From: Salegentibacter mishustinae
GTDB taxonomy: Bacteria; Bacteroidota; Bacteroidia; Flavobacteriales; Flavobacteriaceae
DNA length: 64,000 nt
Reading direction: 5' to 3'
Assembly: GCF_002900095.1 (NCBI RefSeq)
Contig: NZ_LLKN01000002.1
Coordinates: 1,550,001-1,614,000, forward strand
Each line of letters opens with the position of its first letter. Position 1 is the stretch's first letter. Both the position numbers and the translations under genes were made by a program. Shown here in pieces: positions 26,408-35,494 of this stretch. The notes under the pieces were generated by a model that was given only the letters and a program-made list of their open reading frames with translations, was not told where the DNA came from and did not search any database.

Positions 26408-28609
26408 ATGGAAGTAGAACAGTTTCATTACGATAATAAAATCGTAAAAAAGTTTACTATGGCTACCCTGTTCTGGGGTATAGTAGGTATGAGTGTAGGG
26501 CTGTTGCTCGCCTTTATGTTTTTATTCCCTAACATAACCGATGGAATTCCATGGTTAAGTTTTGGTCGGTTAAGACCTTTGCATACCAACGCGGTAATAT
26601 TTGCCTTTGTTGGAAATGCAATTTTCGCCGGGGTATACTACTCTACCCAGCGTTTGCTTAAAGCCAGGATGTTTAGCGATTTCTTAAGTAATTTCAACTT
26701 TTGGGGCTGGCAGGCTATAATTGTGGCAGCGGCGATCACCCTGCCTATGGGTTTTACCAGTTCTAAAGAATATGCCGAACTTGAATGGCCAATAGATATT
26801 GCTATTGCCTTGGTTTGGGTTGCTTTTGGAGCAAACCTTATTGGTACAATGATCAAGAGACGGCAACGTCACCTATATGTAGCTATTTGGTTTTACCTGG
26901 CCACATTTGTAACCGTAGCTGTACTTCATATTGTTAATAATATTGAAATTCCTGTAACAGCCCTTAAAAGTTACTCTTTTTACTCTGGAGTACAGGATGC
27001 TTTAGTACAGTGGTGGTATGGGCACAATGCGGTGGCATTTTTCCTTACTACGCCTTTCTTGGGCTTAATGTATTATTTTGTACCCAAAGCGGCTAACAGA
27101 CCGGTTTACTCTTACCGACTTTCTATTATCCACTTCTGGTCTCTTATCTTTATTTATATCTGGGCTGGTCCACACCATTTATTATATTCAACTTTACCAG
27201 ATTGGGCGCAAAACCTTGGGGTAGCCTTCTCTGTAATGCTTTTATTCCCATCCTGGGGTGGTATGATTAACGGACTATTAACCCTGCGTGGTGCCTGGGA
27301 TAAAGTACGTACAGATCCTGTTCTTAAGTTTTTCGTGGTAGCTATTACCGGTTATGGAATGGCAACTTTTGAAGGCCCTATGCTTTCGCTTAAAAACGTG
27401 AATGCTATTGCACACTTTAGTGACTGGATTATTGCTCACGTGCACGTTGGCGCACTTGCCTGGAATGGATTCCTAACTTTTGGTATGGTTTACTGGTTGG
27501 TACCAAGATTATTTAAAACGAAACTCTATTCCATCAAATTAGCAAACGTTCATTTTTGGATTGGGACACTTGGTATTATTATCTATACCCTACCAATGTA
27601 TGTTGCAGGATTCGTTCAGGCTTCTATGTGGAAACAATTCAATCCTGACGGAACTTTGACCTACGGAAACTTTTTGGAGACTGTAAGTTCAATTATCCCA
27701 ATGTACTGGATGCGTGCAATTGGAGGTAGTTTATACATTGTAGGAGCTTTTATTTTACTCTATAATATTGTAAAAACCGTTAGACAGGGAAGTGCTGTTG
27801 AAGATGAGTTAGCTGAAGCTGCTCCACTTCAAAAGGTAACCCGTAAAAGAACAGCTGGAGAAGCTTACCATTCCTGGTTAGAAAGAAGACCGGTAAAACT
27901 TACCATCTTCGCTACTATCGCGATCTTAATAGGTGGTATCGTTCAAATTGTGCCTTCATTAATGGTAGATGAGTATGTGCCGGTAATTTCCAGTGTAAAA
28001 CCATATACTCCATTAGAACTTGAAGGTCGTGATATTTATATAAGGGAAGGCTGTGTAAGCTGCCACTCACAAATGATAAGACCTTTTAGAAGTGAAGTAG
28101 AACGTTATGGTGAATATTCAAAAGCCGGTGAATATGTTTATGACTATCCTTTCTTATGGGGTAGTAAACGTACCGGTCCCGACCTTATGCGAGTTGGTGG
28201 AAAATATTCCGATAACTGGCACCTAAACCATATGTATGATCCTCAGAGTACTTCTTCAGGTTCCATTATGCCATCTTACAAATGGATAGTTACAGATGAG
28301 CTTGATAAAAGCGATACTGAAGCTAAAATGAAAGCTCTTAGTACCCTTGGCGTACCATATACTTTAGAAGAGATTGAAAATGCTCAACAATCAATGACAG
28401 AGCAGGGAATTCAAATTGAGAAAAACCTGTATGCCGATCCAGATTTTGTAGATACCTATGAAGCCGAGAAAGAATTCGCAGCTCAAAACGGTAATGAATT
28501 CGTAGAAATGCGAAACCGTGAAATTGTAGCGCTTATCGCTTATCTACAACGCCTGGGTACCGATATTAAAGCTAAAGATGTAGAAGTTACAAACACTAAA
28601 ACCAACTAA
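26408..28609 (+). CDS. ccoN: cbb3 cytochrome c oxidase, fused subunits I and II (CcoNO)
   Basis: A 733-aa fusion. The first 480 or so residues are the CcoN haem-copper subunit with about twelve membrane helices and conserved histidines (RPLHTNAVIF for low-spin haem; WWYGHNAVAFFLTTPFLG and GPHHLLYST at the active site; FSDWIIAHVHVGAL). The rest is CcoO: one membrane anchor and a monohaem cytochrome c domain with CVSCH at 549-553 and the following QMIRPF. In many proteobacteria these are two genes; fusion is known in Bacteroidota. It reduces O2 to water at low oxygen and pumps protons. Confidence 0.95.
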   Translation: MEVEQFHYDNKIVKKFTMATLFWGIVGMSVGLLLAFMFLFPNITDGIPWLSFGRLRPLHTNAVIFAFVGNAIFAGVYYSTQRLLKARMFSDFLSNFNFWGWQAIIVAAAITLPMGFTSSKEYAELEWPIDIAIALVWVAFGANLIGTMIKRRQRHLYVAIWFYLATFVTVAVLHIVNNIEIPVTALKSYSFYSGVQDALVQWWYGHNAVAFFLTTPFLGLMYYFVPKAANRPVYSYRLSIIHFWSLIFIYIWAGPHHLLYSTLPDWAQNLGVAFSVMLLFPSWGGMINGLLTLRGAWDKVRTDPVLKFFVVAITGYGMATFEGPMLSLKNVNAIAHFSDWIIAHVHVGALAWNGFLTFGMVYWLVPRLFKTKLYSIKLANVHFWIGTLGIIIYTLPMYVAGFVQASMWKQFNPDGTLTYGNFLETVSSIIPMYWMRAIGGSLYIVGAFILLYNIVKTVRQGSAVEDELAEAAPLQKVTRKRTAGEAYHSWLERRPVKLTIFATIAILIGGIVQIVPSLMVDEYVPVISSVKPYTPLELEGRDIYIREGCVSCHSQMIRPFRSEVERYGEYSKAGEYVYDYPFLWGSKRTGPDLMRVGGKYSDNWHLNHMYDPQSTSSGSIMPSYKWIVTDELDKSDTEAKMKALSTLGVPYTLEEIENAQQSMTEQGIQIEKNLYADPDFVDTYEAEKEFAAQNGNEFVEMRNREIVALIAYLQRLGTDIKAKDVEVTNTKTN

Positions 28610-28611
28610 GC

Positions 28612-28800
28612 ATGTTTAAATTCGTAAAAGGTCATATGGAAAGTATAGACGGGGTAATGATCTACCCGTTGATTTCCTTACTAATATTCTTCATCTTTTT
28701 TGTAGTGCTTTTCCTTTGGGTAATTACCGCAAAAAAGAAAGACATAGAAGAGGTAAGTAACCTACCCTTAGATACTAACCAGGAAAATCAGGAATTATGA
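28612..28800 (+). CDS. ccoQ: cbb3 oxidase subunit CcoQ/FixQ
   Basis: A 62-aa single-span membrane protein (helix about residues 16-39) with a short charged tail after TAKKKDIEE. Size, position between ccoNO and ccoP, and the four-base overlap with ccoP (ATGA) identify it as the small CcoQ subunit that stabilises the oxidase. Sequence conservation in this family is low, so context carries most of the call. Confidence 0.85.
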   Translation: MFKFVKGHMESIDGVMIYPLISLLIFFIFFVVLFLWVITAKKKDIEEVSNLPLDTNQENQEL

Positions 28801-29678
28801 AAACTACATCATACTTACGAATTGCGGGTTTTTTAATTCTTGCCCTGGTTCTAATAGAACTAACAATAGAAACAGAAAGTGGTTGGGCAATTGAACAGTA
28901 TCCGGTTATTTGGGGAATTCTTGCGGTGGTGCTTGTTATAGCAATCGCTATAGAAGTCTCGATCACCGCTTTAGAAAATATGGTTTTCCGAAGTTTAAAA
29001 CCAGATGCGCAAGAGCGTTATACCAAACTTAAAGCTGAAAATTCTGAAAAACAGTTTTCTGGCATAAAGAAATGGTATAAAAAGATGCTGAATCAAAAGC
29101 CTATTGAAAAGGAAGAAGAAATTCTTTTAGATCATAATTACGACGGCATCAAAGAACTGGATAACGATCTTCCTGCCTGGTGGTTGTATGGTTTTTACAT
29201 CAGTATCATATTTGCTTTTGTCTATATGGGTTACTACCACATTTTTGACGGTGAAACCCAAAGAGAAGAATACCTTGCTGAGGTAGCAGAAGCCAAAGAA
29301 GAAATTGAAGCTTACAAGGCAGCAAATCCAGATCTTATAGACGCCTCCTCTGTTGAATTATTAACCGAAGCATCAGATCTTAAAGCTGGTGAAGAAATAT
29401 TTATGACTAGCTGTATGGCTTGTCACCGCGCAGATGGTGGTGGTGCTATTGGCCCTAACCTTACCGATGAACACTGGATTCTTGGTGGTGGAATAAGCAA
29501 CGTTTTCCAAACAGTTTCTGAAGGAGGCCGTGATGGAAAAGGAATGGTGGCCTGGAAATCTGAATTAAGTGCGCAGGAAATTGCCCAGGTGGCTAGTTAT
29601 GTAATAAGTCTTGAGGGAACTAATCCTACAGATCCTAAGGCTCCCGAAGGTGAAATTTGGGAAGCCGAAACAGAATAA
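28797..29678 (+). CDS. ccoP: cbb3 oxidase subunit III (CcoP), one-haem form
   Basis: A 293-aa protein with two N-terminal helices, a third near residues 140-160 after DLPAWWLYGFYISIIFAF (the CcoP signature region), and a C-terminal cytochrome c domain. Only one haem site is present, CMACH at 206-210, with the sixth-ligand Met probably in GKGMVAW. Canonical CcoP has two CxxCH motifs, so this is the short form seen in Bacteroidota. It passes electrons from the donor cytochrome to CcoO. Its stop is followed by a dispersed repeat before ccoG. Confidence 0.93.
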   Translation: MKTTSYLRIAGFLILALVLIELTIETESGWAIEQYPVIWGILAVVLVIAIAIEVSITALENMVFRSLKPDAQERYTKLKAENSEKQFSGIKKWYKKMLNQKPIEKEEEILLDHNYDGIKELDNDLPAWWLYGFYISIIFAFVYMGYYHIFDGETQREEYLAEVAEAKEEIEAYKAANPDLIDASSVELLTEASDLKAGEEIFMTSCMACHRADGGGAIGPNLTDEHWILGGGISNVFQTVSEGGRDGKGMVAWKSELSAQEIAQVASYVISLEGTNPTDPKAPEGEIWEAETE

Positions 29679-29699
29679 GTAGAGTAGATTACCTCACAA

Positions 29700-29772
29700 C
29701 ATTGAAATAAAAAAATAGATTTTAGAATATCCCGACTCTTCGAGACGGAGTACTGAATCTCGATTATCGAGT
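29700..29772 (+). repeat. Dispersed repeat family 2, copy B
   Basis: It runs from AAAAAATAGATTTTAGAATA through CCCGACTCTTCGAGACGGAG to the perfect palindrome CTCGATTATCGAG. It sits inside the cco operon, ending 14 bp before the ccoG start. The central CCCGACTCTTCGA is shared with the reverse complement of the copy at 39229-39305. Confidence 0.65.
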
Positions 29773-29785
29773 AAAAAAGAAGGTT

Positions 29786-31201
29786 TTGGAAAATAAGGAA
29801 AAATTCAGGGATAAAATAGCCACAGCAGGCGAGGCAGGTAAGAGACTATGGGTTTTTCCGAAGAAACCTTCTGGAAGATTTTATGAGTATAGAAAATACG
29901 TTAGTTATGTATTGCTCATTTTACTTTTTACCGCTCCATTTGTAAAAATAAATGGCAACCAGTTTTTAATGTTTAATATTCTGGAAAGGCGTTTCAATAT
30001 TTTTGGATTTCCTTTCTGGCCACAAGACTTTCATATTTTCGTGATCATGATGGTAATCGGGGTGGTTTTTATCATTCTTTTTACTGTAGCCTTTGGTAGG
30101 ATCTTTTGCGGTTGGCTTTGTCCGCAAACCATTTTTATGGAAATGGTTTTCCGCAGAATTGAGTATTGGATTGAAGGCGATCGTGGGAAACAAATTCGTT
30201 TGGACAAACAAAAATGGGATGCCGAAAAAATAAGAAAACGTTCCTTAAAATGGTTCGTATTCTTTGTGATCTCGTTTTTAATTGCCAATGTTTTCCTGGC
30301 CTACTTAATAGGCAGCGATCGGTTGATTCAATATGTAACCGCGGGACCTTTAAATCATTTAAGCACCTTTGTTTCCCTTATTATTTTCACGGCGGTCTTT
30401 TATTTTGTTTTCGCCTGGTTTAGGGAGCAGGTTTGTGTTATTGCCTGCCCTTACGGGAGACTACAGGGCGTACTTTTAGACAACAAATCTATAGTAGTTG
30501 CCTACGATCACAAACGTGGTGAAAAAGAAAAAGGAAGAGCTAAATTTAAAAAGAACGAAGACCGGGAAGCATCAGGAAAAGGCGATTGTATAGACTGCTT
30601 TCAGTGTGTGCAGGTTTGCCCAACAGGTATAGATATTAGAAACGGCACGCAACTGGAATGTATAAACTGCACCGCTTGTATAGATGCCTGTGATAATATG
30701 ATGGAAGCTGTAGATCTTCCTAAAGGATTAATTCGCTACGCCAGCGAAGAAAATATTGAAAAGAAAGCAAAATTCAAATTTACTCCAAGGTTAAAGGGTT
30801 ACAGTGTAGTTTTAGGAATTTTAACCGCTGTTTTGGTGGGGATGTTATTTGTAAGAAGCGAGGTTGAAGCCAGAATTTTAAGATTACCGGGGCAGTTATA
30901 TGAACGAAAGGCCGATAATATTGTTAGCAATGTTTTTACTTATAAACTGGTAAACAAAACTACAGCCGATTTTGAAGATATTGAATTCAGGTTGTTGTCT
31001 CACCAGGGCGAAATAAAACCGGTAAAACAATCAAATATTATGGTGCCGGGACAGGAATTAACCGAAGGTACACTGTTTATAGAGATCCATGCCGCTGCAC
31101 TCGAAGATGAGAAAGAAAAGTTAAAGATTGGTATTTACAGTGGTGATAGATTAATAGAAACTACCAGTACTATGTTTATGGGGCCACGTAGTTTTAACTA
31201 A
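29786..31201 (+). CDS. ccoG: cbb3 oxidase accessory ferredoxin CcoG
   Basis: A 471-aa membrane protein of the CcoG/RdxA/FixG family. It has an N-terminal set of helices with FGRIFCGWLCPQTIFMEMVFR, a ferredoxin-like segment with two Cys clusters (CIDCFQCVQVCP and CINCTACIDAC) for 4Fe-4S centres, another helix and a C-terminal Ig-like domain. It acts as a cupric reductase supplying Cu(I) for oxidase assembly. The start is TTG at 29786, with AGAAGG just upstream; no ATG fits, and MENKEKFRDKI matches how I recall homologues beginning. Confidence 0.93.
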   Translation: MENKEKFRDKIATAGEAGKRLWVFPKKPSGRFYEYRKYVSYVLLILLFTAPFVKINGNQFLMFNILERRFNIFGFPFWPQDFHIFVIMMVIGVVFIILFTVAFGRIFCGWLCPQTIFMEMVFRRIEYWIEGDRGKQIRLDKQKWDAEKIRKRSLKWFVFFVISFLIANVFLAYLIGSDRLIQYVTAGPLNHLSTFVSLIIFTAVFYFVFAWFREQVCVIACPYGRLQGVLLDNKSIVVAYDHKRGEKEKGRAKFKKNEDREASGKGDCIDCFQCVQVCPTGIDIRNGTQLECINCTACIDACDNMMEAVDLPKGLIRYASEENIEKKAKFKFTPRLKGYSVVLGILTAVLVGMLFVRSEVEARILRLPGQLYERKADNIVSNVFTYKLVNKTTADFEDIEFRLLSHQGEIKPVKQSNIMVPGQELTEGTLFIEIHAAALEDEKEKLKIGIYSGDRLIETTSTMFMGPRSFN

Positions 31202-31276
31202 ACTAGCATGATGCTGAATGCTAAGAACTGATTTTAATTTGATAGTATCCCAATTTTGGGTAAAAAAATATACAAA

Positions 31277-31723
31277 ATGAAGATAAACTGGGGAACAGGG
31301 ATCGTAATTGGAATGGCACTTTTTATAAGTTTCATTATGTATCTGGTAATAAATATGCTTACCGATAAAAAATTTGATCACGATTTGGTGACTGAAGAAT
31401 ATTATCAGGAAGAATTACATTATCAGGAGGAGATTAATGCGGAAACCAATGCATTCTCGCTGGAAGAAAATATTACAGATAAACGCGTAAAAGATGGTTG
31501 GCTTATAGAGTTTCCAGAAAACCTGGAACTTTCTAAAATTTCAGGGAATCTTAATTTTTACCGTCCATCTAATGAGAAACTGGATTTCAATATTCCACTG
31601 GAGCTAAGCTCGCACCAGGTATTTATAAAAAACGAGCAGTTGGTAAAAGGTCGTTGGAATATTAAAATTCACTGGGAATACGAGGAAACACCTTATTTGT
31701 ATAAAAACGAAATTGTTTATTAA
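31277..31723 (+). CDS. ccoH: FixH-family cbb3 assembly protein
   Basis: A 148-aa protein with one N-terminal membrane helix (MKINWGTGIVIGMALFISF) and an extracytoplasmic beta-rich domain opening with VTEEYYQEELHYQEEIN, a pattern typical of FixH. I took the ATG at 31277; an in-frame TTG seven codons upstream is less likely. Its stop TAA is followed directly by the ATG of the SafE-like gene. FixH/CcoH is thought to take part in the late assembly of the oxidase, perhaps with CcoI. Confidence 0.86.
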   Translation: MKINWGTGIVIGMALFISFIMYLVINMLTDKKFDHDLVTEEYYQEELHYQEEINAETNAFSLEENITDKRVKDGWLIEFPENLELSKISGNLNFYRPSNEKLDFNIPLELSSHQVFIKNEQLVKGRWNIKIHWEYEETPYLYKNEIVY

Positions 31724-32425
31724 ATGTTGATTTCGGCATTAATATTTGGACTGCTTGGAAGTTTTCACTGTGTGGGAATGTGTGGCCCTATAGCATTTTT
31801 ATTGCCGGTAGATCACAAGAACAATGTTAGAAAGCTTGGGCAGATCTCACTTTATCATTTTGGCAGATTAAGTTCTTACGCGATCATCGGACTTTTGTTC
31901 GGATTGCTCGGTAAAAGTTTTAGTCTTTTTGGACTTCAACAACAACTTTCAATTCTGGTTGGAGCTTTAATGATCTTGGTCATTCTGCTTCCTTATAAAA
32001 AGTTCAGTAAGTATAACGGTTCAAAACCTATTTTTAAAATTGTTTCAAAAATAAAGAGTAATCTTGGGAAGCAATTAAAACGAAAGTCACCCGATACTTT
32101 TTATACCATTGGTTTTCTAAACGGTTTTCTACCCTGCGGACTTGTTTATATGGCAGTATTTGGCGCTATAGCATCGGCTACAGCCCTGGAAGGAAGTTTA
32201 TATATGGCCGTTTTTGGGCTGGGAACAATCCCGTTAATGACAACCGCAATTTATTTAGGCAATTTTATCAATCTAAATATTAGATCTAAAATTAGAAAAG
32301 CGGTTCCCGTTTTTGTGATCCTTATAGGCCTATTATTTATTCTTAGAGGAATGGGGTTGGGAATACCTTACCTCTCCCCTATGGAAATAACTCCAGAAAT
32401 AACAGCAACACAAAGTTGCCACTAA
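31724..32425 (+). CDS. Sulfite exporter TauE/SafE-like (DsbD-type) membrane protein of the cco locus
   Basis: A 233-aa protein with about six helices and two cysteine-containing motifs: GSFHCVGMCGPIAFLLP near the N-terminus and GFLNGFLPCGLVYMAVFG near residues 133-150. These paired CxxxC and PCG sites resemble the DsbD-type transmembrane fold and the CcoS-linked SafE subgroup (COG2836). It follows ccoG-ccoH in many genomes and probably helps copper delivery or thiol-redox steps in oxidase maturation. It abuts the fixH-like gene with no gap. Confidence 0.86.
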   Translation: MLISALIFGLLGSFHCVGMCGPIAFLLPVDHKNNVRKLGQISLYHFGRLSSYAIIGLLFGLLGKSFSLFGLQQQLSILVGALMILVILLPYKKFSKYNGSKPIFKIVSKIKSNLGKQLKRKSPDTFYTIGFLNGFLPCGLVYMAVFGAIASATALEGSLYMAVFGLGTIPLMTTAIYLGNFINLNIRSKIRKAVPVFVILIGLLFILRGMGLGIPYLSPMEITPEITATQSCH

Positions 32426-32441
32426 CCTAAAAACACTTGTT

Positions 32442-32576
32442 ATGAAATTATTAAACACAATTGCACTGGTAAATTGGGAAATGGGAAGTTTTCTTATTGC
32501 TATTTTCGGTGTTGTTTGCGCCGGCTTGATTCTAATCGTTTTTAATATGATAAACAGCGGAAAGGATAAAGAGTGA
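32442..32576 (+). CDS. Small single-span membrane protein at the end of the cco operon (44 aa)
   Basis: A 44-codon frame from ATG 32442 to TGA. It encodes an N-terminal amphipathic piece (MKLLNTIALVNWEMG), one hydrophobic helix of about 20 residues and a short charged tail (NSGKDKE). It starts 16 bp after the SafE-like gene, on the same strand. I do not recognise a family. Position and topology suggest a small oxidase-associated subunit or assembly peptide, but this is inference and the frame could be fortuitous. Confidence 0.6.
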   Translation: MKLLNTIALVNWEMGSFLIAIFGVVCAGLILIVFNMINSGKDKE

Positions 32577-32604
32577 AAACTTCGCAACATGTTTAGGAAT
32601 TATT

Positions 32605-32680
32605 ATTGGAAAAAATAATTAGATTTCGAGACATCTCGACCCTCCCAACCAGCATTAAATATCGACTATTCAGTTAACTA
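32605..32680 (+). repeat. Dispersed repeat family 2, copy C
   Basis: It contains AATAATTAGATTTCGAGACA, then TCTCGACCCTCC, and the degenerate end ATCGACTATTCAG. The first 20 bases resemble the copies near 9860 and 39290. It lies between the end of the cco operon and its terminator. Confidence 0.5.
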
Positions 32681-32708
32681 TTTTACTCTTAGTTTAAAAT
32701 GAAAGAAT

Positions 32709-32746
32709 AAAAAAGTCCGTTTGGAAATTCTCCCAACGGACTTTTT
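32709..32746. terminator. Bidirectional rho-independent terminator between cco operon and hemN
   Basis: Arms AAAAAAGTCCGTTTGG and CCCAACGGACTTTTT pair with one internal mismatch and have A and T tracts on both sides. It serves convergent transcription units. Confidence 0.85.
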
Positions 32747-32767
32747 ACTTCGGTTTTAACACTTAAA

Positions 32768-34123
32768 TTAAACCGTCATTGAAAAGAGTTGCGTGTCAGG
32801 TTTCTTCGCCTGCATTCTTAGATCAAAAGCCATACAAATGTTTCGAACAAAGGGTCTTCCTTTTTCTGGAATAGTTAATGCATTTTCCTTAAAGTTTACA
32901 AGCCCATCTGCCTCCATTTCTCCTACTTTGGTAAGCACCTCTGGTAATTCTTCAAAATAATCTTTTGAAGATTCCCAGCTGGTTTCTAAATGACACATTA
33001 AATTGAGAATATGTTTTCTTATAATTAGATCTTTTTCATTTAAAATATGTCCACGAAAAACAGGAATAATTCCATCGGCAATAAGACTCTGGTAAGCTTC
33101 TACCGATTTTTCATTCTGTGCGAAACCATACCAGCTATCGCTTATGGCAGAAACGCCCAAACCAATCATAGAAGCTCCGGAAGAGGTAGTGTACCCCATA
33201 AAGTTTCTATGTAATTTTTTTTCTTTTAAAGCTTTATATAAAGAATCGGTTTTAAGCGCAAAGTGGTCCATCCCTATTTCTACATAACCGGCAGCTTCCA
33301 GCATTTGCTTTCCTACTTCATACATTTCCCGTTTTTCATCGGCGGCAGGAAGATCTGAGTCTTTAAATCCACGTTGGCCATTTCCTTTAATCCAGGGTAC
33401 GTGCGCATAGCTATAAAAAGCAATACGATCTGGCATTAATAATTTCGTTTTTTCTATGGTTTCAATAATATCGTTTTTGGTTTGAAACGGTAAACCAAAG
33501 ATAATATCGTGTCCCACAGAGGTAAAACCGGCTTCCCGGGATTCTTCTGTAGCTCTTTTTACATTTTCAAAGGGTTGAATTCTATGAATTGCCTTTTGTA
33601 CTTTCTCGCTATAATCCTGCACGCCATAGCTTACACGTTTAAAGCCTAAATCTGAAAACATTTTTAAATGCTCTTTCGTTGTATTATTGGGGTGACCTTC
33701 AAAACTTAATTCTGTTTCACAATCTTTGTTAGCTTTCCGAAATAGCATATTCAGTAAGAATTTAAGGTTCTCGGAAGCAAAGAAAGTGGGTGTCCCCCCT
33801 CCTAGATGCAATTCCCTAATTGTAGGCTTTTCACCAAGAATCTCAAGATAGAGATCCCATTCCCGCAACAGCATTTCTATATATGGAGATTCTACTTCGT
33901 GCTTTTTTGTAATTCGTTTATTACATCCGCAAAAGGTGCACAAACTCTCACAAAAAGGTAAATGAATATAAAGGCTTATTTCTTTATTCTCACTAAAACT
34001 ACGTTTTAAACTTTCTTTCCAGGCAGCCAAAGAAAAACTATCTTCCTGCCAATAAGGAACTGTTGGATAACTTGTATACCGTGGCCCCGGCACATTATAT
34101 TTACTAATTAAATTTGTGGACAT
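32768..34123 (-). CDS. hemN: Oxygen-independent coproporphyrinogen III oxidase
   Basis: A 451-aa radical SAM enzyme of normal HemN length. The 4Fe-4S site is Cys58, Cys62 and Cys65 in FCESLCTFCGC, preceded by SLYIHLPF. GPRYTSYPTVPYW at the start and HLGGGTPTFF further on are specific to true HemN rather than HemW. It decarboxylates coproporphyrinogen III to protoporphyrinogen IX without oxygen. Facing the cbb3 operon, it fits a locus for haem-dependent respiration at low oxygen. I found no clear FNR-type palindrome upstream. Confidence 0.95.
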   Translation of the reverse strand: MSTNLISKYNVPGPRYTSYPTVPYWQEDSFSLAAWKESLKRSFSENKEISLYIHLPFCESLCTFCGCNKRITKKHEVESPYIEMLLREWDLYLEILGEKPTIRELHLGGGTPTFFASENLKFLLNMLFRKANKDCETELSFEGHPNNTTKEHLKMFSDLGFKRVSYGVQDYSEKVQKAIHRIQPFENVKRATEESREAGFTSVGHDIIFGLPFQTKNDIIETIEKTKLLMPDRIAFYSYAHVPWIKGNGQRGFKDSDLPAADEKREMYEVGKQMLEAAGYVEIGMDHFALKTDSLYKALKEKKLHRNFMGYTTSSGASMIGLGVSAISDSWYGFAQNEKSVEAYQSLIADGIIPVFRGHILNEKDLIIRKHILNLMCHLETSWESSKDYFEELPEVLTKVGEMEADGLVNFKENALTIPEKGRPFVRNICMAFDLRMQAKKPDTQLFSMTV

Positions 34124-34141
34124 ATAAAGTGTGATTTTCTA

Positions 34142-34149
34142 CAAAAATA
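34142..34149 (-). promoter_or_regulatory. Candidate -7 box TATTTTTG for hemN
   Basis: TATTTTTG on the minus strand fits TAnnTTTG and lies 18 nt from the hemN ATG. No TTG is seen at the normal -33 spacing. Confidence 0.4.
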
Positions 34150-34412
34150 TTTCACTTTATTTCTAATTAATATGAGAAGAATCAGCTTCCAGGTAAACTT
34201 CTTTTAGAGGATTTTCAAGAATTTTTTAATCTACTTATTACTAAGCTATTACTTCTTTTTACTTGAAGCCACATTTCAGATTGTCAAAAAGAATCTGTAA
34301 TTATTTATTAAAAAGTTTAAACCTTTGCAAAATTTATCCTGATTTACTGTACTTTATTTAATGGTTAGCGAACTTTTTCTATCTTCAATGTTTCAAACCA
34401 ACTAACCAAAAA

Positions 34413-35483
34413 ATGAACAAGGCACACAAAACATTGCTTTTTCCCTTAGTAGCCCTTTTAGTAGGCGCCTACTTTCTTTTCTCGGGATTGGCTGAAGCAA
34501 AAGGCTTCCTGGCTCCCCTGGTAACGGCAATAATCCTGGCGCTTTTATTAATTCCACTAGGTAATTTGATAGAAAAAAAGCTTAATCGTACTTTTTCCTC
34601 TTTACTAAGTACCATTTTATTATTTCTATTTTCAATCGGAGTTTTTGTGCTGCTCTCTTTTCAAATTAAAAGTTTTGTAGACGATTGGGGCAAAATTAAG
34701 GCAACCATGGCCCCAAAAATAGAACAGCTACAAAATTACGCTTACGAGCATACCGCTTTAAGCAGTAAAGACCTGGAGACTTATAAAGAAAAGAATGATA
34801 TACAAAGTATGTTAACCTCCAGCGGAAATTCGGGAGAAAAAGCATTCAATTTTATTAATTCGGTCACCAGTTTTATTAGTAATTATTTACTCACATTTAT
34901 CTATATATTTTTTCTGCTGAATTATAGGAAACGTTTTAAAATCTTTATTCTAAAATTATTTTCCAATCAGCGGAAAAGAGAAGTAAAACAAATTATCAAC
35001 GAAACTGCTCGGGTAGCCCAGTTTTACCTAAGAGGAAAATTAATCTTAATTGTTATTCTCTCCATTCTTTATAGTATAGGCCTGGGAATTTCTGGCGTAA
35101 GTAATTTTATTTTAATCGCCGTTATTGCTTCTTTTCTAACTTTAATTCCATTTATAGGAAATATCATAGGAATGAGCCTTGCTTTAATTTTTGGTTATCT
35201 CACCCAGGGCGAAACCAGCATTTTAATTGGAGTTATTCTCACTTTTACGCTAGTACAATTTATAGAAAGTTATGTTTTAGAGCCATTCATTGTTGGTGAT
35301 AAAGTTGATATTCATCCATTTTTTGTGATCCTTGCCATTATTCTCGGTAATATGATTTGGGGCGTTATGGGAATGATTTTGGCTATTCCGGTTCTAGGAA
35401 TTATAAATGTGATTTTTAATCACGTTCCTTCATTAAAACCCTTCGGCTTTTTACTAAGCACCGATAATTCAAACGAGGATTAA
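34413..35483 (+). CDS. AI-2E transporter-family membrane permease
   Basis: A 356-aa membrane protein with about seven or eight helices, a soluble helical insert between the second and third clusters (about residues 90-145), and the C-terminal signature FIGNIIGMSLALIFG followed by FIESYVLEPFIVGDKVDIHP. This is the AI-2E/PerM/YdiK family. Members have been shown or proposed to export autoinducer-2 or to act as Na+/H+ antiporters, so the substrate here is open. It is followed 11 bp later by a DUF1853 gene, forming a likely operon. Confidence 0.87.
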   Translation: MNKAHKTLLFPLVALLVGAYFLFSGLAEAKGFLAPLVTAIILALLLIPLGNLIEKKLNRTFSSLLSTILLFLFSIGVFVLLSFQIKSFVDDWGKIKATMAPKIEQLQNYAYEHTALSSKDLETYKEKNDIQSMLTSSGNSGEKAFNFINSVTSFISNYLLTFIYIFFLLNYRKRFKIFILKLFSNQRKREVKQIINETARVAQFYLRGKLILIVILSILYSIGLGISGVSNFILIAVIASFLTLIPFIGNIIGMSLALIFGYLTQGETSILIGVILTFTLVQFIESYVLEPFIVGDKVDIHPFFVILAIILGNMIWGVMGMILAIPVLGIINVIFNHVPSLKPFGFLLSTDNSNED

Positions 35484-35494
35484 CTAATTTTAGA

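Noticed and set aside
34124-34412. FNR-type binding site between hemN and the permease gene
   Set aside because: I looked for TTGAT-N4-ATCAA because of the low-oxygen genes but found no convincing match here or upstream of ccoI.
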